Assembly (NCBI GenBank): GCA_028727605.1
Contig: JAQYOA010000142.1
Coordinates: forward strand, 1-44,024
Length of the DNA: 44,024 bases
Reading direction: 5' to 3'
From: Lachnospiraceae bacterium
Lineage (GTDB): Bacteria > Bacillota > Clostridia > Lachnospirales > Lachnospiraceae
Below are positions 1 through 7,099 of the stretch, in pieces; positions within the stretch are counted from its first letter, which is position 1; each line of letters opens with the position of its first letter. The translations under genes and the position numbers were made by a program. The notes under the pieces were generated by a model that was not told the DNA's origin, did not search any database, and worked only from the letters and a program-made list of their open reading frames with translations.

Positions 1-1131
1 CTGATCAAAGCTCCTTACGGCGGCTGCTACGATGTAAACTCCGGATTTGGACAGATGCACAGCTATACGGTTCATGAGCCGGTAGGCGTTTGTGCAGAGA
101 TCACACCCTGGAACTATCCGTTTTTGATGGGCGCATGGAAGATGGCTCCGTCGCTGGCTGTAGGAAATAGTGTAGTGTTCAAACCGGCTACGGTATGCGT
201 GCTTTCCAGCATCAAGATGTTTGAGATCTTCGAGGAGTGTGGTCTGCCGAAGGGCGTGGTAAACCTTGTGATGGGCCCCGGCGGAACCATCGGCGACGAG
301 CTGGCAGGAAACAAGGACGTGGATATGGTGACCTTTACCGGCAGTACCGAGGTGGGACAGTCCATCATGCGTCAGGCGGCCAACAATGTGAAAAAAGTTG
401 GTCTGGAGCTGGGCGGAAAGTCTCCCAACGTCATCTTCGCAGATGCGGATCTGGATGGTGCTGTGGAATGGGCAATGGTCGGCATTTTCTTCAATCAGGG
501 TGAAGTCTGCTCCGCAGGAAGCCGGATCATTGTGGAGGAGAGCATCCATGATGAGTTTGTAAAACGTCTGGCGAAGAAGGCAAATGCGATGACGATCGGA
601 AATCCTCTGGACAATCCAGATATGGGTGCTATGGTATCCGAGAGCCATATGAATAAGGTGCTGGCATATATCGAGAAAGGAAAGGAAGAGGGCGCAACCC
701 TGGTATGCGGCGGCGAGCGCTATACGGAAGGCGAATGTGCGAAGGGATTCTTTATCCGTCCGACAATCTTTGATCATTGTACGCCGGATATGACCATCGT
801 GAAGGAAGAGATCTTCGGACCGGTTGTGACGGTACAGACCTTCAAGACCGAGGAAGAAGCCATTGCGATTGCAAATGATACGCCGTATGGACTGGCAGGT
901 GCGGTATTTACTGCAGACGGAACGAGAGCACTGCGTGTCATCAAGGAGATCCGCGCAGGTATTACATGGATCAACTGCTACAACCCGACCTTCAACGAGG
1001 CACCCTGGGGCGGTTACAAGATGAGTGGAATCGGAAGAGAGCTGGGCGTGCATGGTCTGGAGGAATATCAGGAGGTCAAACAGATTAACATCAATCTGAC
1101 ACCCGGTGTGCTTGGATGGTATGAACATTAA
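1..1131 (+). CDS. NAD(P)-dependent aldehyde dehydrogenase, betaine-aldehyde type (5' truncated by window)
   Basis: The reading frame is open from base 1, so the N-terminus lies outside the window; 376 residues are visible. It oxidises an aldehyde to its acid in the cytoplasm. The ALDH signatures are all present: TPWNYP, the cofactor-site FTGSTEVG, the general base Glu in LELGGKSPN (near base 406), the catalytic Cys in FFNQGEVCSAG (near base 508), EEIFGPV, and a C-terminal GGYKMSGIGRELG. The GGYKMSGIGRELG-HGLEEY tail and the NQGEVC context most resemble betaine aldehyde dehydrogenases (BetB), but related enzymes on other amino- or hydroxy-aldehydes share these motifs, so the substrate is inferred. 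A strong terminator follows directly, so this is the last gene of its transcript. Confidence 0.9.
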   Translation: MIKAPYGGCYDVNSGFGQMHSYTVHEPVGVCAEITPWNYPFLMGAWKMAPSLAVGNSVVFKPATVCVLSSIKMFEIFEECGLPKGVVNLVMGPGGTIGDELAGNKDVDMVTFTGSTEVGQSIMRQAANNVKKVGLELGGKSPNVIFADADLDGAVEWAMVGIFFNQGEVCSAGSRIIVEESIHDEFVKRLAKKANAMTIGNPLDNPDMGAMVSESHMNKVLAYIEKGKEEGATLVCGGERYTEGECAKGFFIRPTIFDHCTPDMTIVKEEIFGPVVTVQTFKTEEEAIAIANDTPYGLAGAVFTADGTRALRVIKEIRAGITWINCYNPTFNEAPWGGYKMSGIGRELGVHGLEEYQEVKQININLTPGVLGWYEH

Positions 1132-1159
1132 ATAGTAGATGTTTTGCAATATAGATAAA

Positions 1160-1190
1160 GGTGTTCTGCTTTTGGCAGAGCGCCTTTTTT
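1160..1190 (+). terminator. Rho-independent terminator after the aldehyde dehydrogenase
   Basis: Ten-base arms GGTGTTCTGC and GCAGAGCGCC pair with two G-U pairs around a 5-base loop (1170-1174) and are followed by six T residues. It starts 29 bases after the stop codon. Confidence 0.88.
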
Positions 1191-1207
1191 CTTCGGAAGT
1201 GATAGAT

Positions 1208-1244
1208 TTCGGCCAATCTGTATTTATATTACAGATTAGCCGAA
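1208..1244. repeat. Inverted repeat, 14-base arms
   Basis: Arms 1208-1221 (TTCGGCCAATCTGT) and 1231-1244 (ACAGATTAGCCGAA) are complementary except for one position and surround a 9-base AT-rich centre. It lies 18 bases after the terminator. It has no good T-tract on the plus strand, so it could be a second weak terminator or an operator. The remaining 1245-1490 holds a purine-rich GGAGGA at 1336-1340 without a usable start codon, and nothing else I can support. Confidence 0.6.
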
Positions 1245-1490
1245 AAAGACTGGATTTTTTGCGGTGTTTGCGACTATTATAGGATAAGAATCTATCTTCC
1301 GGTTACAGTGCAATGGAGAAATGAAACCAGAGAAGGAGGAAAAATATCCATACAAACATTGATACTTTTGTTGACTATCATTCCAACAGAAAATGCTTTA
1401 AAAAAGAAATTTGATCAATAAGTGCGCCGGAAATAGTAAAGTAAAAGGCTTTAAGAATGAAAAAATCGAAAATAAAGGAGAGACAATAAG

Positions 1491-1979
1491 ATGAATAATC
1501 AAGTAACATTTCGAAACGCAGAACGTAAGGATACCGCATTGATTCTTCAGTTTATAAGGGAACTTGCTGATTACGAAAAAATGCTGGATGAAGTGGTTGC
1601 TGATGAAGCTACACTGGAAAACTGGATTTTTGACAAACAAAAAGCGGAAGTCCTCTTTGCGATCGTAGATGGAAAAGAAATAGGCTTTGCATTATTCTTC
1701 CATAATTTCTCTACGTTTCTTGGACGGGCCGGTATTTATCTGGAAGATTTGTATGTCAGACCGGAATATCGGGGAAAGGGATATGGAAAAACGATTTTGA
1801 AGAAACTTGCTGCGATTGCAGTAGAGCGTGGCTGCGGAAGACTGGAGTGGTGGTGTCTTGACTGGAATAAGTCAAGTATTGATTTTTATTTGTCCTTAGG
1901 TGCTGAGCAAATGTCCGATTGGACGGTTTATCGCATTGCAGGAGATACTCTTACAAAGCTTGCAGAAGAAGAAAAATAA
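1491..1979 (+). CDS. GNAT N-acetyltransferase, diamine/thialysine (SSAT-like) type
   Basis: This 162-residue protein is a single GNAT domain, which moves acetyl from acetyl-CoA to an amine. The N-terminal pattern IRELADYEKM and the C-terminal LEWWCLDWNKSSIDFYLSLGA match the spermidine/spermine acetyltransferase-like subgroup. The acetyl-CoA pyrophosphate loop is in VRPEYRGKGYGKTIL (about residues 88-102). The length is that of a complete GNAT. The start is set by AAAGGAGAG 7-8 bases upstream of ATG. It stands alone, flanked by a terminator/inverted repeat on the left and gene debris on the right. Amine specificity cannot be read from the sequence with certainty. Confidence 0.88.
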   Translation: MNNQVTFRNAERKDTALILQFIRELADYEKMLDEVVADEATLENWIFDKQKAEVLFAIVDGKEIGFALFFHNFSTFLGRAGIYLEDLYVRPEYRGKGYGKTILKKLAAIAVERGCGRLEWWCLDWNKSSIDFYLSLGAEQMSDWTVYRIAGDTLTKLAEEEK

Positions 1980-2052
1980 TACCTTTGGAAATTGTGCAAA
2001 TCATGGCGGAACTTTGAATGTTTTACACTCCGATTCCCGGAGAGAAAGATAA

Positions 2053-2145
2053 AGGAAAAGAGGAAACTATGCGGATATGCAGACTGGACGGACAAAAAAT
2101 GCGAAGAAAGTCTTTACTGACATTCGCAAGGATTATGGTTTATGA
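2053..2145 (+). pseudogene. Remnant of a RelB/DinJ-type antitoxin (C-terminal end)
   Basis: The frame from 2053 to the TGA at 2143-2145 ends with KNAKKVFTDIRKDYGL, the kind of C-terminus seen in RelB/DinJ antitoxins just before the toxin start. A TAA at 2050-2052 closes the frame upstream, and no N-terminal ribbon-helix-helix part is visible. The stop overlaps the ATG of the toxin remnant by the ATGA arrangement typical of type II toxin-antitoxin operons. Family assignment rests on the tail and the arrangement only. Confidence 0.55.
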
Positions 2146-2332
2146 TATATGAAGTAGAAGTATCCAATCAGGCTGACAGTGATTTAAGAGGAATTTTTGA
2201 ATATATTGCTTTTGAATTACAATCGCCGGAAAACGCAAGCGGACAGATTGATCGTCCGGAAGAATAAATGTTAAGTATGGATACTATGCCGGACGGGACA
2301 TAGACAATCAGTTAAATCTCCACACAAAGTAA
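2142..2332 (+). pseudogene. Decayed RelE/ParE-family toxin gene
   Basis: From ATG 2142 the frame encodes MIYEVEVSNQADSDLRGIF, then EYIAFELQSPENASGQIDR, the typical first helices of ParE/RelE toxins, and stops at TAA 2265-2267. A second frame from 2270 encodes YAGRDIDNQLNLHTK and stops at 2330-2332, which is the usual toxin C-terminus. The two pieces lie in different frames and about 40 central residues are missing, so an internal deletion plus frameshift has killed the gene. With the antitoxin tail it forms one decayed locus. Confidence 0.75.
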
Positions 2333-2430
2333 TAAAATACATTCGCAAAAAGGTTCATAAAAATTCTACCGCACACAAACAAGTCACAAAAAAAGGGAAA
2401 CACATAGAGCTGCACAAAAAATCTAAAAAA

Positions 2431-2473
2431 TTAGCACTCACCTCTTGACAGTGCTAATAATAGGTGTTATATT
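2431..2473 (+). promoter_or_regulatory. CIRCE operator overlapping a sigma-A promoter for hsp20
   Basis: TTAGCACTC (2431-2439), a 9-base spacer, and CAGTGCTAA (2449-2457) match the CIRCE element TTAGCACTC-N9-GAGTGCTAA with one mismatch. CIRCE is bound by the heat-shock repressor HrcA. The -35 TTGACA (2445-2450) lies inside the element and is followed by a 17-base spacer and -10 TATATT (2468-2473). HrcA binding would therefore block polymerase directly. The transcript would carry a leader of roughly 110 bases before the hsp20 ATG. Confidence 0.92.
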
Positions 2474-2592
2474 ACACATAGAACAAAAGAGAAGAGATAA
2501 TAAATGAGATCTTCAAATGTTCTGTAAAACGACACCTCGGATTTCTCCGACAGTGCCAAAAATATTCTTTATCATGAAGGGAGATATGACTT

Positions 2593-3033
2593 ATGATGAT
2601 GCCTAGTATTTTTGGAGAAAGCTTATTTGATGAATTTATGAACGATTTTTCATTTCCGAACGTTGGAAAAGTATTGTATGGAAAACAGGAACCTGCAATT
2701 ATGAAAACCGATATTAAAGAAAAGGACAATATCTATGAAATAGATGTTGACTTACCGGGATTCAAAAAAGATGAGATTCAGATGGAACTGGAAAATGGAT
2801 ACCTGACGATCCGGGCAGCGAAAAATCTGGATAAGGATACCAAAGACAAAGACGGAAAGTACATCCGGCGGGAGCGTTATTCCGGAAATGTAAGCAGAAG
2901 CTTTTATGTAGGAGATAGAGTTCAGAAAGAAGATATCCATCCGAAATTTGAAAATGGTATTCTTTCCTTTGCGATACCGAAAGAGAAGAAGTATGTGGAA
3001 GAAAAACCCAATTGCATCACCATTGAAGGATAA
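2593..3033 (+). CDS. hsp20: Small heat-shock protein, Hsp20/alpha-crystallin family
   Basis: A 146-residue cytoplasmic holdase that binds unfolding proteins. The N-terminal arm (SIFGESLFDEFMNDF) is the usual one of Firmicute Hsp20 proteins. The alpha-crystallin domain covers about residues 38-140, with VDLPGFKKDEI, the RRERYSGNVSRSF strand region, and the closing ENGILSFAIPK motif used in oligomer assembly. The length is normal. GAAGGGAG lies 9-10 bases upstream of ATG 2593; the second or third Met is also possible. The CIRCE operator and strong promoter upstream predict HrcA-repressed, heat-induced expression. It is monocistronic. Confidence 0.95.
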   Translation: MMMPSIFGESLFDEFMNDFSFPNVGKVLYGKQEPAIMKTDIKEKDNIYEIDVDLPGFKKDEIQMELENGYLTIRAAKNLDKDTKDKDGKYIRRERYSGNVSRSFYVGDRVQKEDIHPKFENGILSFAIPKEKKYVEEKPNCITIEG

Positions 3034-3040
3034 GGTGGTT

Positions 3041-3068
3041 TCAGGCAGGACGTACCCATCCTGCCTGA
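3041..3068 (+). terminator. Hairpin downstream of hsp20
   Basis: Perfect 10-base arms TCAGGCAGGA and TCCTGCCTGA start 7 bases after the hsp20 stop. The following T-tract is poor (TTTAAG), so termination may be weak. Confidence 0.6.
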
Positions 3069-3157
3069 TTTAAGTAAGAAAATGAACGGGAAGCATTGCT
3101 GCTTTGACATGGGTAATAGGCCAATGAGGAATGTAAGGCACCTCTTTACATAGACTG

Positions 3158-3187
3158 GACTGCATATGTAATGTATGCAGTCTTTTT
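3158..3187 (+). terminator. Second terminator downstream of hsp20
   Basis: Arms GACTGCATA (3158-3166) and TATGCAGTC (3174-3182) pair perfectly across a 7-base loop, and the 3' arm runs into TTTTT (3183-3187). It is better formed than the hairpin at 3041. Confidence 0.75.
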
Positions 3188-3280
3188 GATTGCGTGAACG
3201 TCTTTTTCCAGGAATGAGGCAGTAAGAAGCAGAAGATATGCTTACTGCCTTAAGAGGAAAGTATTTATTGTGGAAAAAAG

Positions 3281-3401
3281 ATGAAAAAGAGAGTATTTTA
3301 TATTATTATAAAGAATATGATTTGCTGTTCTTGGGGCGATGATCGCAGTGCTGTTCTTTTGCAGCGCCCGCAAGAAGCAGGATCAGGATTTAACGCGATA
3401 A
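3281..3401 (+). pseudogene. Possible frameshifted remnant of a tiny membrane protein
   Basis: One frame opens with MKKRVFYIIIK at 3281. A second frame ends with GAMIAVLFFCSARKKQDQDL at TAA 3399-3401. Joined by a frameshift they would read as one transmembrane helix with a charged tail. There is no good ribosome site. This is a weak call. Confidence 0.2.
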
Positions 3402-3414
3402 GGAGTAATGGTCA

Positions 3415-3951
3415 ATGAATCTATGTATTAGAAAAGCAAAACCTTCTGACCTTGATCAAATAGAAAAACTGTATGCTGATCTATGTGATTATCTGTCAGA
3501 AGGTGTGAATTATCCCGGTTGGAAAAAGGACATCTATCCTACCGCGGTTGATGCCTTGAAGGGAATTGAAGAACAAACTTTATATGTTGCTGCGGATGGA
3601 GACGTCATTGTTGGTTCGGTTATCCTTCGTCATTGGCCGGAAAAAAACTACGAACAGGCTCAATGGATAACAGCTAACGATTATTCAAAGATCTATGTTA
3701 TTTATACTTTGGCTGTTCATCCGAAGTATCTTCGTATGGGAGTAGCCGAGAACTTGCTTGCTTTTTCGGAAGAAAAAGCGAAAGAGGAAGAATGTATCAG
3801 CATTCGTCTTGATGTGGTGAAGGGAAATATTCCTGCAGAAAACCTGTATAAAAAAAGCGGTTTTCGCTATGTAGATACGATAAGTCTTGGGTATGAGGAA
3901 TTTGGTCTTCCCTGGTTTTGTCTGTATGAAAAACCGTTACATCCGGAATGA
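3415..3951 (+). CDS. GNAT N-acetyltransferase
   Basis: A complete 178-residue single-domain GNAT. The N-terminus IRKAKPSDLDQIEKLYADL is typical. The central strand YVIYTLAVHPKYLRMGVAENLL contains the acetyl-CoA loop (the R-x-x-G-x-A/G position reads RMGVA), and the C-terminal LDVVKGNIPAENLYKKSGF is the last GNAT helix and strand. The general layout resembles uncharacterised RimI-like enzymes of Firmicutes. AAGGAG precedes ATG 3415 by about 10 bases. The substrate is unknown. Confidence 0.85.
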   Translation: MNLCIRKAKPSDLDQIEKLYADLCDYLSEGVNYPGWKKDIYPTAVDALKGIEEQTLYVAADGDVIVGSVILRHWPEKNYEQAQWITANDYSKIYVIYTLAVHPKYLRMGVAENLLAFSEEKAKEEECISIRLDVVKGNIPAENLYKKSGFRYVDTISLGYEEFGLPWFCLYEKPLHPE

Positions 3952-4061
3952 TCGAAGATGCAGTTAAACGAAAGGGTGCATAATTTTATGAAGAAGTGGA
4001 AAACATGCTTCGATTTGGAACCGAATGTGGAAAATATCAGGAATTTATCCGGGATGTTGAC

Positions 4062-5240
4062 TCATTCTTTCCTCAGCAGTTTTTTGTAGGACAAATCAAT
4101 TGCAAACGCACCCAGAGGAGCGGTAAGAACGATCGCCAGTACAGCTATGGTGAGAACTACATCGCCGCAGGCAAAACCGAGAGAAAGCGGAATTCCTCCA
4201 ATGGCAGCCTGAACGGTTGCCTTTGGTGTATATGCCATCATAGCAAATAAGCGTTCCTTTCTGTTCAGGCTTGTGCCAAGCAGGCATAGAAATACACCGA
4301 GCATTCGAAATACCAGTGCACCTATAATCACGAAAATAGCTTTTATTCCGACGTTTCCAAGATATTCAATATTAACAGCAGCACCAACTAACACAAATAA
4401 AAACACTTCTGCTGCAATCCAAAGTTTTCCGTATTTTGCCGAAAGTCTTTTTGCAACGGTTTCTCTTTTTCTCTGCAAACCGATTCCAATGAACATAATT
4501 GCGATCAGCGCGGAGAAGGTAATTGCGGTTGTCAATTGATCTTCGATTACGACAAGCAGAAAGGAAATACTTAAAAGGATCAGTACTTTTGAAGTATCCC
4601 GGATATGAACCTTCTTGAAGAAAAAAGCCAATAGAAATCCGAGCGACAGTCCGATCGCAATTCCCAGGAAGATGGAAACAGGAATATTTACAAAACGAAT
4701 CATGGATGCTCCTTCTCCCTGCATCATTCCAACAAAAGTAGAAAACAACACGATCACATAAACATCATCTACGGAAGCACCTGCAAGAATCAGCTGCGGA
4801 ATCCCTTCCTTTACTCCGTATCCCTCGTCCATTAATTTAACCATTCTTGGGACTACAACTGCCGGAGAAACGGCGGCAAGAACCGCTCCCATAACAGCAG
4901 CTTCCAATACAGTTAAGCCCATAAGCTTTGGTGCAAATAAAATCATTCCAAGCAGTTCAAAAGACGCAGGAACAAAACACATTAGAACAGCAGGTCTTCC
5001 AAGCTTTTTAAGTCCGGATAAGTCCAATCCAAGTCCGGCTCTTGTAAGGATAATGATGAGTGCTATTTTACGAAGTTCTGCTGATATTCCAAGAATGCTG
5101 TCATCCAATAGATTAAGCACATATGGACCAAGAACAACACCGGTCATTAACATTCCAAGCAAAGCAGGCAGCTTCAATTTCCGGCATACCCATCCCATAG
5201 ACATCCCAATAATCAGAATCAATGAGATACTTAATAACAT
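4062..5240 (-). CDS. Cation:proton antiporter, CPA2/KefB-like (fluoride-riboswitch controlled)
   Basis: A 392-residue polytopic inner-membrane protein with about 12-13 hydrophobic helices, typical of the Na+/H+ exchanger (COG0475) transport domain without the RCK domain of full KefB. The N-terminal helices carry GWVCRKLKLPALLGMLMTGV and a VVLGPYVLN turn. A central AAVSPAVVVP segment and GASVDDVYVIVLFS hold the acidic residues in the ion-path region of this family. The start is ATG 5240, with AAAGGAG 9 bases upstream. The longer frame from 5318 begins inside the riboswitch and is rejected. With a fluoride aptamer in the leader, the likely job is fluoride export or pH/ion relief under fluoride stress. 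That role is inferred from known fluoride-riboswitch regulons, not from the protein alone. Confidence 0.88.
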   Translation of the reverse strand: MLLSISLILIIGMSMGWVCRKLKLPALLGMLMTGVVLGPYVLNLLDDSILGISAELRKIALIIILTRAGLGLDLSGLKKLGRPAVLMCFVPASFELLGMILFAPKLMGLTVLEAAVMGAVLAAVSPAVVVPRMVKLMDEGYGVKEGIPQLILAGASVDDVYVIVLFSTFVGMMQGEGASMIRFVNIPVSIFLGIAIGLSLGFLLAFFFKKVHIRDTSKVLILLSISFLLVVIEDQLTTAITFSALIAIMFIGIGLQRKRETVAKRLSAKYGKLWIAAEVFLFVLVGAAVNIEYLGNVGIKAIFVIIGALVFRMLGVFLCLLGTSLNRKERLFAMMAYTPKATVQAAIGGIPLSLGFACGDVVLTIAVLAIVLTAPLGAFAIDLSYKKLLRKE

Positions 5241-5264
5241 AAACAATTCTCCTTTAGATACAGA

Positions 5265-5360
5265 AAAAAGCTGATACGATCTGCGTAAATTTAAAACGCA
5301 GAAGTCATCAGCTTTCATAAGCGGTTTAAGTATTACTACTTGGGGAGAACCTCATTCCCG
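5265..5360 (-). ncRNA. Fluoride riboswitch (crcB motif) with terminator expression platform
   Basis: Read on the minus strand. P1 arms GGGA and TCCC enclose ATGAGGTTC. An extra hairpin AAGTA/TACTT (about 5341-5328) follows, then AAACCGC, a short stem, and GCTGATGACTTCTGC. This matches fluoride aptamers block by block (GATGRNNTTC loop, AAACCGC, GCTGATGA). The loop GAGGT can pair with ACTTC to form the required pseudoknot. The 3' part AGCTGAT (5312-5306) also pairs with ATCAGCT (5275-5269), stacked with CTGCGT/ACGCAG, and runs into TTTTTT (5270-5265). That is an intrinsic terminator mutually exclusive with the aptamer, so fluoride should switch the gene on. Confidence 0.92.
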
Positions 5361-5365
5361 TTTTG

Positions 5366-5394
5366 ATTCTAACATATCCTATCTGCTTTTACAA
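5366..5394 (-). promoter_or_regulatory. Promoter of the fluoride-riboswitch/antiporter transcript
   Basis: On the minus strand, TTGTAA (5394-5389), a 17-base spacer and TAGAAT (5371-5366). The expected start point (about 5359) falls at the first base of the aptamer. Confidence 0.65.
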
Positions 5395-5456
5395 GGAAAA
5401 AAGAAGTTTTGTTTTCGGCTCGATTTTGGCTTTTTGAGATATGTTGACATCCCATA

Positions 5457-5485
5457 TTGACAAACTCTTGCAGCATGATTATTCT
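5457..5485 (+). promoter_or_regulatory. Sigma-A promoter before the Nudix fragment and GNAT gene
   Basis: TTGACA (5457-5462), a 17-base spacer, TATTCT (5480-5485). It points rightward into the 5564-6435 transcript. A second TTGACA at 5444-5449 lacks a matching -10. Confidence 0.6.
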
Positions 5486-5563
5486 GTCAGTATGTGTACT
5501 GATTATTTTAATGGCAGTTCAGAGACGCAGATTAAGTAGATTGAAAAGCCAAAGGAAAAAAAC

Positions 5564-5656
5564 ATGAACGATCAATGGATAGACTTTGCAATCCGTATTC
5601 AGAGTATTGCACAGGCGGGACTCCAATACGGAAAAGATAAAATGGAAATGATATGA
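5564..5656 (+). pseudogene. N-terminal fragment of a Nudix hydrolase
   Basis: Thirty codons encode MNDQWIDFAIRIQSIAQAGL then QYGKDK before a TGA. This matches the start of the N-terminal domain found in Nudix hydrolases of the X-linked nucleoside diphosphate/ADP-ribose pyrophosphatase type. The Nudix box and everything after the first helix are missing, so the enzyme cannot be active. The TGA (5654-5656) overlaps the ATG of the GNAT gene (5653), so the fragment may now serve as a translated leader that couples translation into it. AAGGAAAAAA precedes the ATG. Confidence 0.7.
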
Positions 5657-6435
5657 AAGAAACATACAAGCTTACATCAGAATATCCGGCAATCTCCGGA
5701 ATTATTGCAAACATCAGTAAAGGCAGAAGATGGGATGACGAAACACATTTGCCGGGAATACATGTGGCATATTCCTATTGTGTTGGGGGATATGGAGTAA
5801 CCGGTGTATTGGACAATTATTCAGACGAAGAAATAAGACGCTTTTTTGACACATTGTTTCATGAGATAACAGCAGAGAGTGAAAAGGTCTTTGAGTTTTC
5901 TGCTGAGAGTGAAGAAATGCGTCAAAGGCTTCTGTACATATTTGCTGATAAGCAGATATTTTCTGAGACAGAATATTCCCTTAGAGCCGTAAATCGATAC
6001 GAAAAATTAACCGATTTGCCTGATGGAGTAAGTGTTCATCCGGTGGATCAAAACATGATTACACTTTTTGAAAGTGGGACGATAAAAAACGCAGAACTGT
6101 TTTTGGAAAGATTTTACCATTCCTGGAGAGATCGTCGTTCGTTTTTGGACAACAGCGGCGCTTTTGCTGCAATTCAAAATAATACAGTGATTGGCATTGT
6201 ATTTGGTTCGTCATCTTATGAAAAAATCGTTTCGATTGATATAGAAGTATCAGAGGAATATCGGAAAAAGAAAATAGCAAGACGGCTAACAGAAGAAACG
6301 GTCAATTCTTTTCTGGATAGGGGACTGGTATTGCAGTGGGACTGCACGGAAAGCAATGTGATTTCTTATAAAATGGCAAAGTCCATGGGATTTGAACAGA
6401 TTCGGGAAAGACGGTATGACTGGTTTGAAATTTGA
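5653..6435 (+). CDS. GNAT-family acetyltransferase with N-terminal extension
   Basis: 260 residues, longer than a simple GNAT. The first ~120 residues form an uncharacterised alpha/beta region. The C-terminal half carries the acetyltransferase fold: GAFAAIQNNTVIGIVFGSSS, VSIDIEVSEEYRKKKIARRL (pyrophosphate loop, though with K in place of the usual glycines) and LQWDCTESNVISYKMAKSMGF. This organisation resembles the GNAT_acetyltran group of Firmicutes. The start at 5653 overlaps the stop of the Nudix fragment and probably depends on coupled translation, as no strong ribosome site is visible nearby. It ends before a strong terminator. Substrate unknown. Confidence 0.8.
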   Translation: MKETYKLTSEYPAISGIIANISKGRRWDDETHLPGIHVAYSYCVGGYGVTGVLDNYSDEEIRRFFDTLFHEITAESEKVFEFSAESEEMRQRLLYIFADKQIFSETEYSLRAVNRYEKLTDLPDGVSVHPVDQNMITLFESGTIKNAELFLERFYHSWRDRRSFLDNSGAFAAIQNNTVIGIVFGSSSYEKIVSIDIEVSEEYRKKKIARRLTEETVNSFLDRGLVLQWDCTESNVISYKMAKSMGFEQIRERRYDWFEI

Positions 6436-6491
6436 AATGAGAGAAACGCAATAGAATTCGCAGATAGAGAGAAGTTCATAAAACAGGTATC

Positions 6492-6526
6492 CCTCCGTAT
6501 GTACTGAGACCATACGGAGGTTTTTT
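6492..6526 (+). terminator. Terminator after the GNAT gene
   Basis: Perfect 10-base arms CCTCCGTATG and CATACGGAGG around a 9-base loop, followed by TTTTTT. Confidence 0.93.
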
Positions 6527-6574
6527 ATAAAGCGGTTAACAGACACAGAACGATATTATGTTATACAAATTATT

Positions 6575-6602
6575 TGAAACGCATTTCCGTTTACTGCGTC
6601 TT
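6575..6602 (+). promoter_or_regulatory. Candidate ECF sigma-dependent promoter (autoregulation)
   Basis: TGAAAC (6575-6580), 16-base spacer, CGTCTT (6597-6602). TGAAAC and CGTC at this spacing are the typical -35 and -10 of ECF sigma factors. It lies directly before the ECF gene; the leader would be only about 14 bases and contain the GGAGG site. Confidence 0.6.
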
Positions 6603-6622
6603 ATGTATGAGGAGGTGGTAAA

Positions 6623-7099
6623 GTGGCGGATTTTGAGGAACTATACAAAAAATACTATCCGATAGTCTTTAGATTCACTCTGTCGTTTTGCCGTGATCCT
6701 GTATTGGCTGAAGAGATCACTCAGGAAACCTTTGTAAAAGCGTTGGAGCATCTGGAGCGATTTGATGGAAGGTGTCAGCTCTATGTGTGGCTCTGCCAAA
6801 TAGCCAAAAATACATATTATTCCCATCTGCGAAAACAGCGGAGGCTTGTGTCTGAGGATGCGGAACACTTTGAGCTGACCTGTGATCCGGAAGAAAAGGC
6901 TCTGGATAAGGATATGGCGCACAGAATATATGCTTTGTTGGATTCCTTACCGGAGCCATATCAGGAAGTATTTTCTCTGCGGGTATTCGGGGAACTGCCA
7001 TTTTCTCAGATAGGAGCAATTTATGGAAAAACCGACAGCTGGGCCAGGCTCATCTATTATCGGGCCAAGAAACAGATAAAGGAGGATTTGGATGAATAA
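6623..7099 (+). CDS. RNA polymerase ECF-type sigma-70 factor
   Basis: 158 residues, the normal ECF length with only regions 2 and 4. Region 2 spans about residues 5-72: LYKKYYPIVFRFTLSFCRD, the core-binding DPVLAEEITQETFVKAL, and the -10 recognition part WLCQIAKNTYYSHLRKQRR. Region 4 spans about 100-155: LLDSLPEPYQEVFSLRVFGE followed by the helix-turn-helix FSQIGAIYGKTDSWARLIYYRAKKQI. The start codon is GTG 6623, set by GAGGAGG 7-8 bases upstream. The gene overlaps the anti-sigma gene by 8 bases, and a candidate self-recognised promoter lies upstream. It directs polymerase to a small stress regulon; the inducing signal is unknown. Confidence 0.93.
   Translation: MADFEELYKKYYPIVFRFTLSFCRDPVLAEEITQETFVKALEHLERFDGRCQLYVWLCQIAKNTYYSHLRKQRRLVSEDAEHFELTCDPEEKALDKDMAHRIYALLDSLPEPYQEVFSLRVFGELPFSQIGAIYGKTDSWARLIYYRAKKQIKEDLDE

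Noticed and set aside
3988-4089. 33-codon frame MKKWKTCFDLEPNVENIRNL... at the end of the antiporter gene
   Set aside because: Poor ribosome-site spacing and it overlaps the 3' end of the antiporter gene on the other strand; could be a fragment but not supported.
5241-5318. Longer N-terminus of the antiporter starting at 5318
   Set aside because: These codons lie in the fluoride aptamer and terminator; ATG 5240 has a proper ribosome site.
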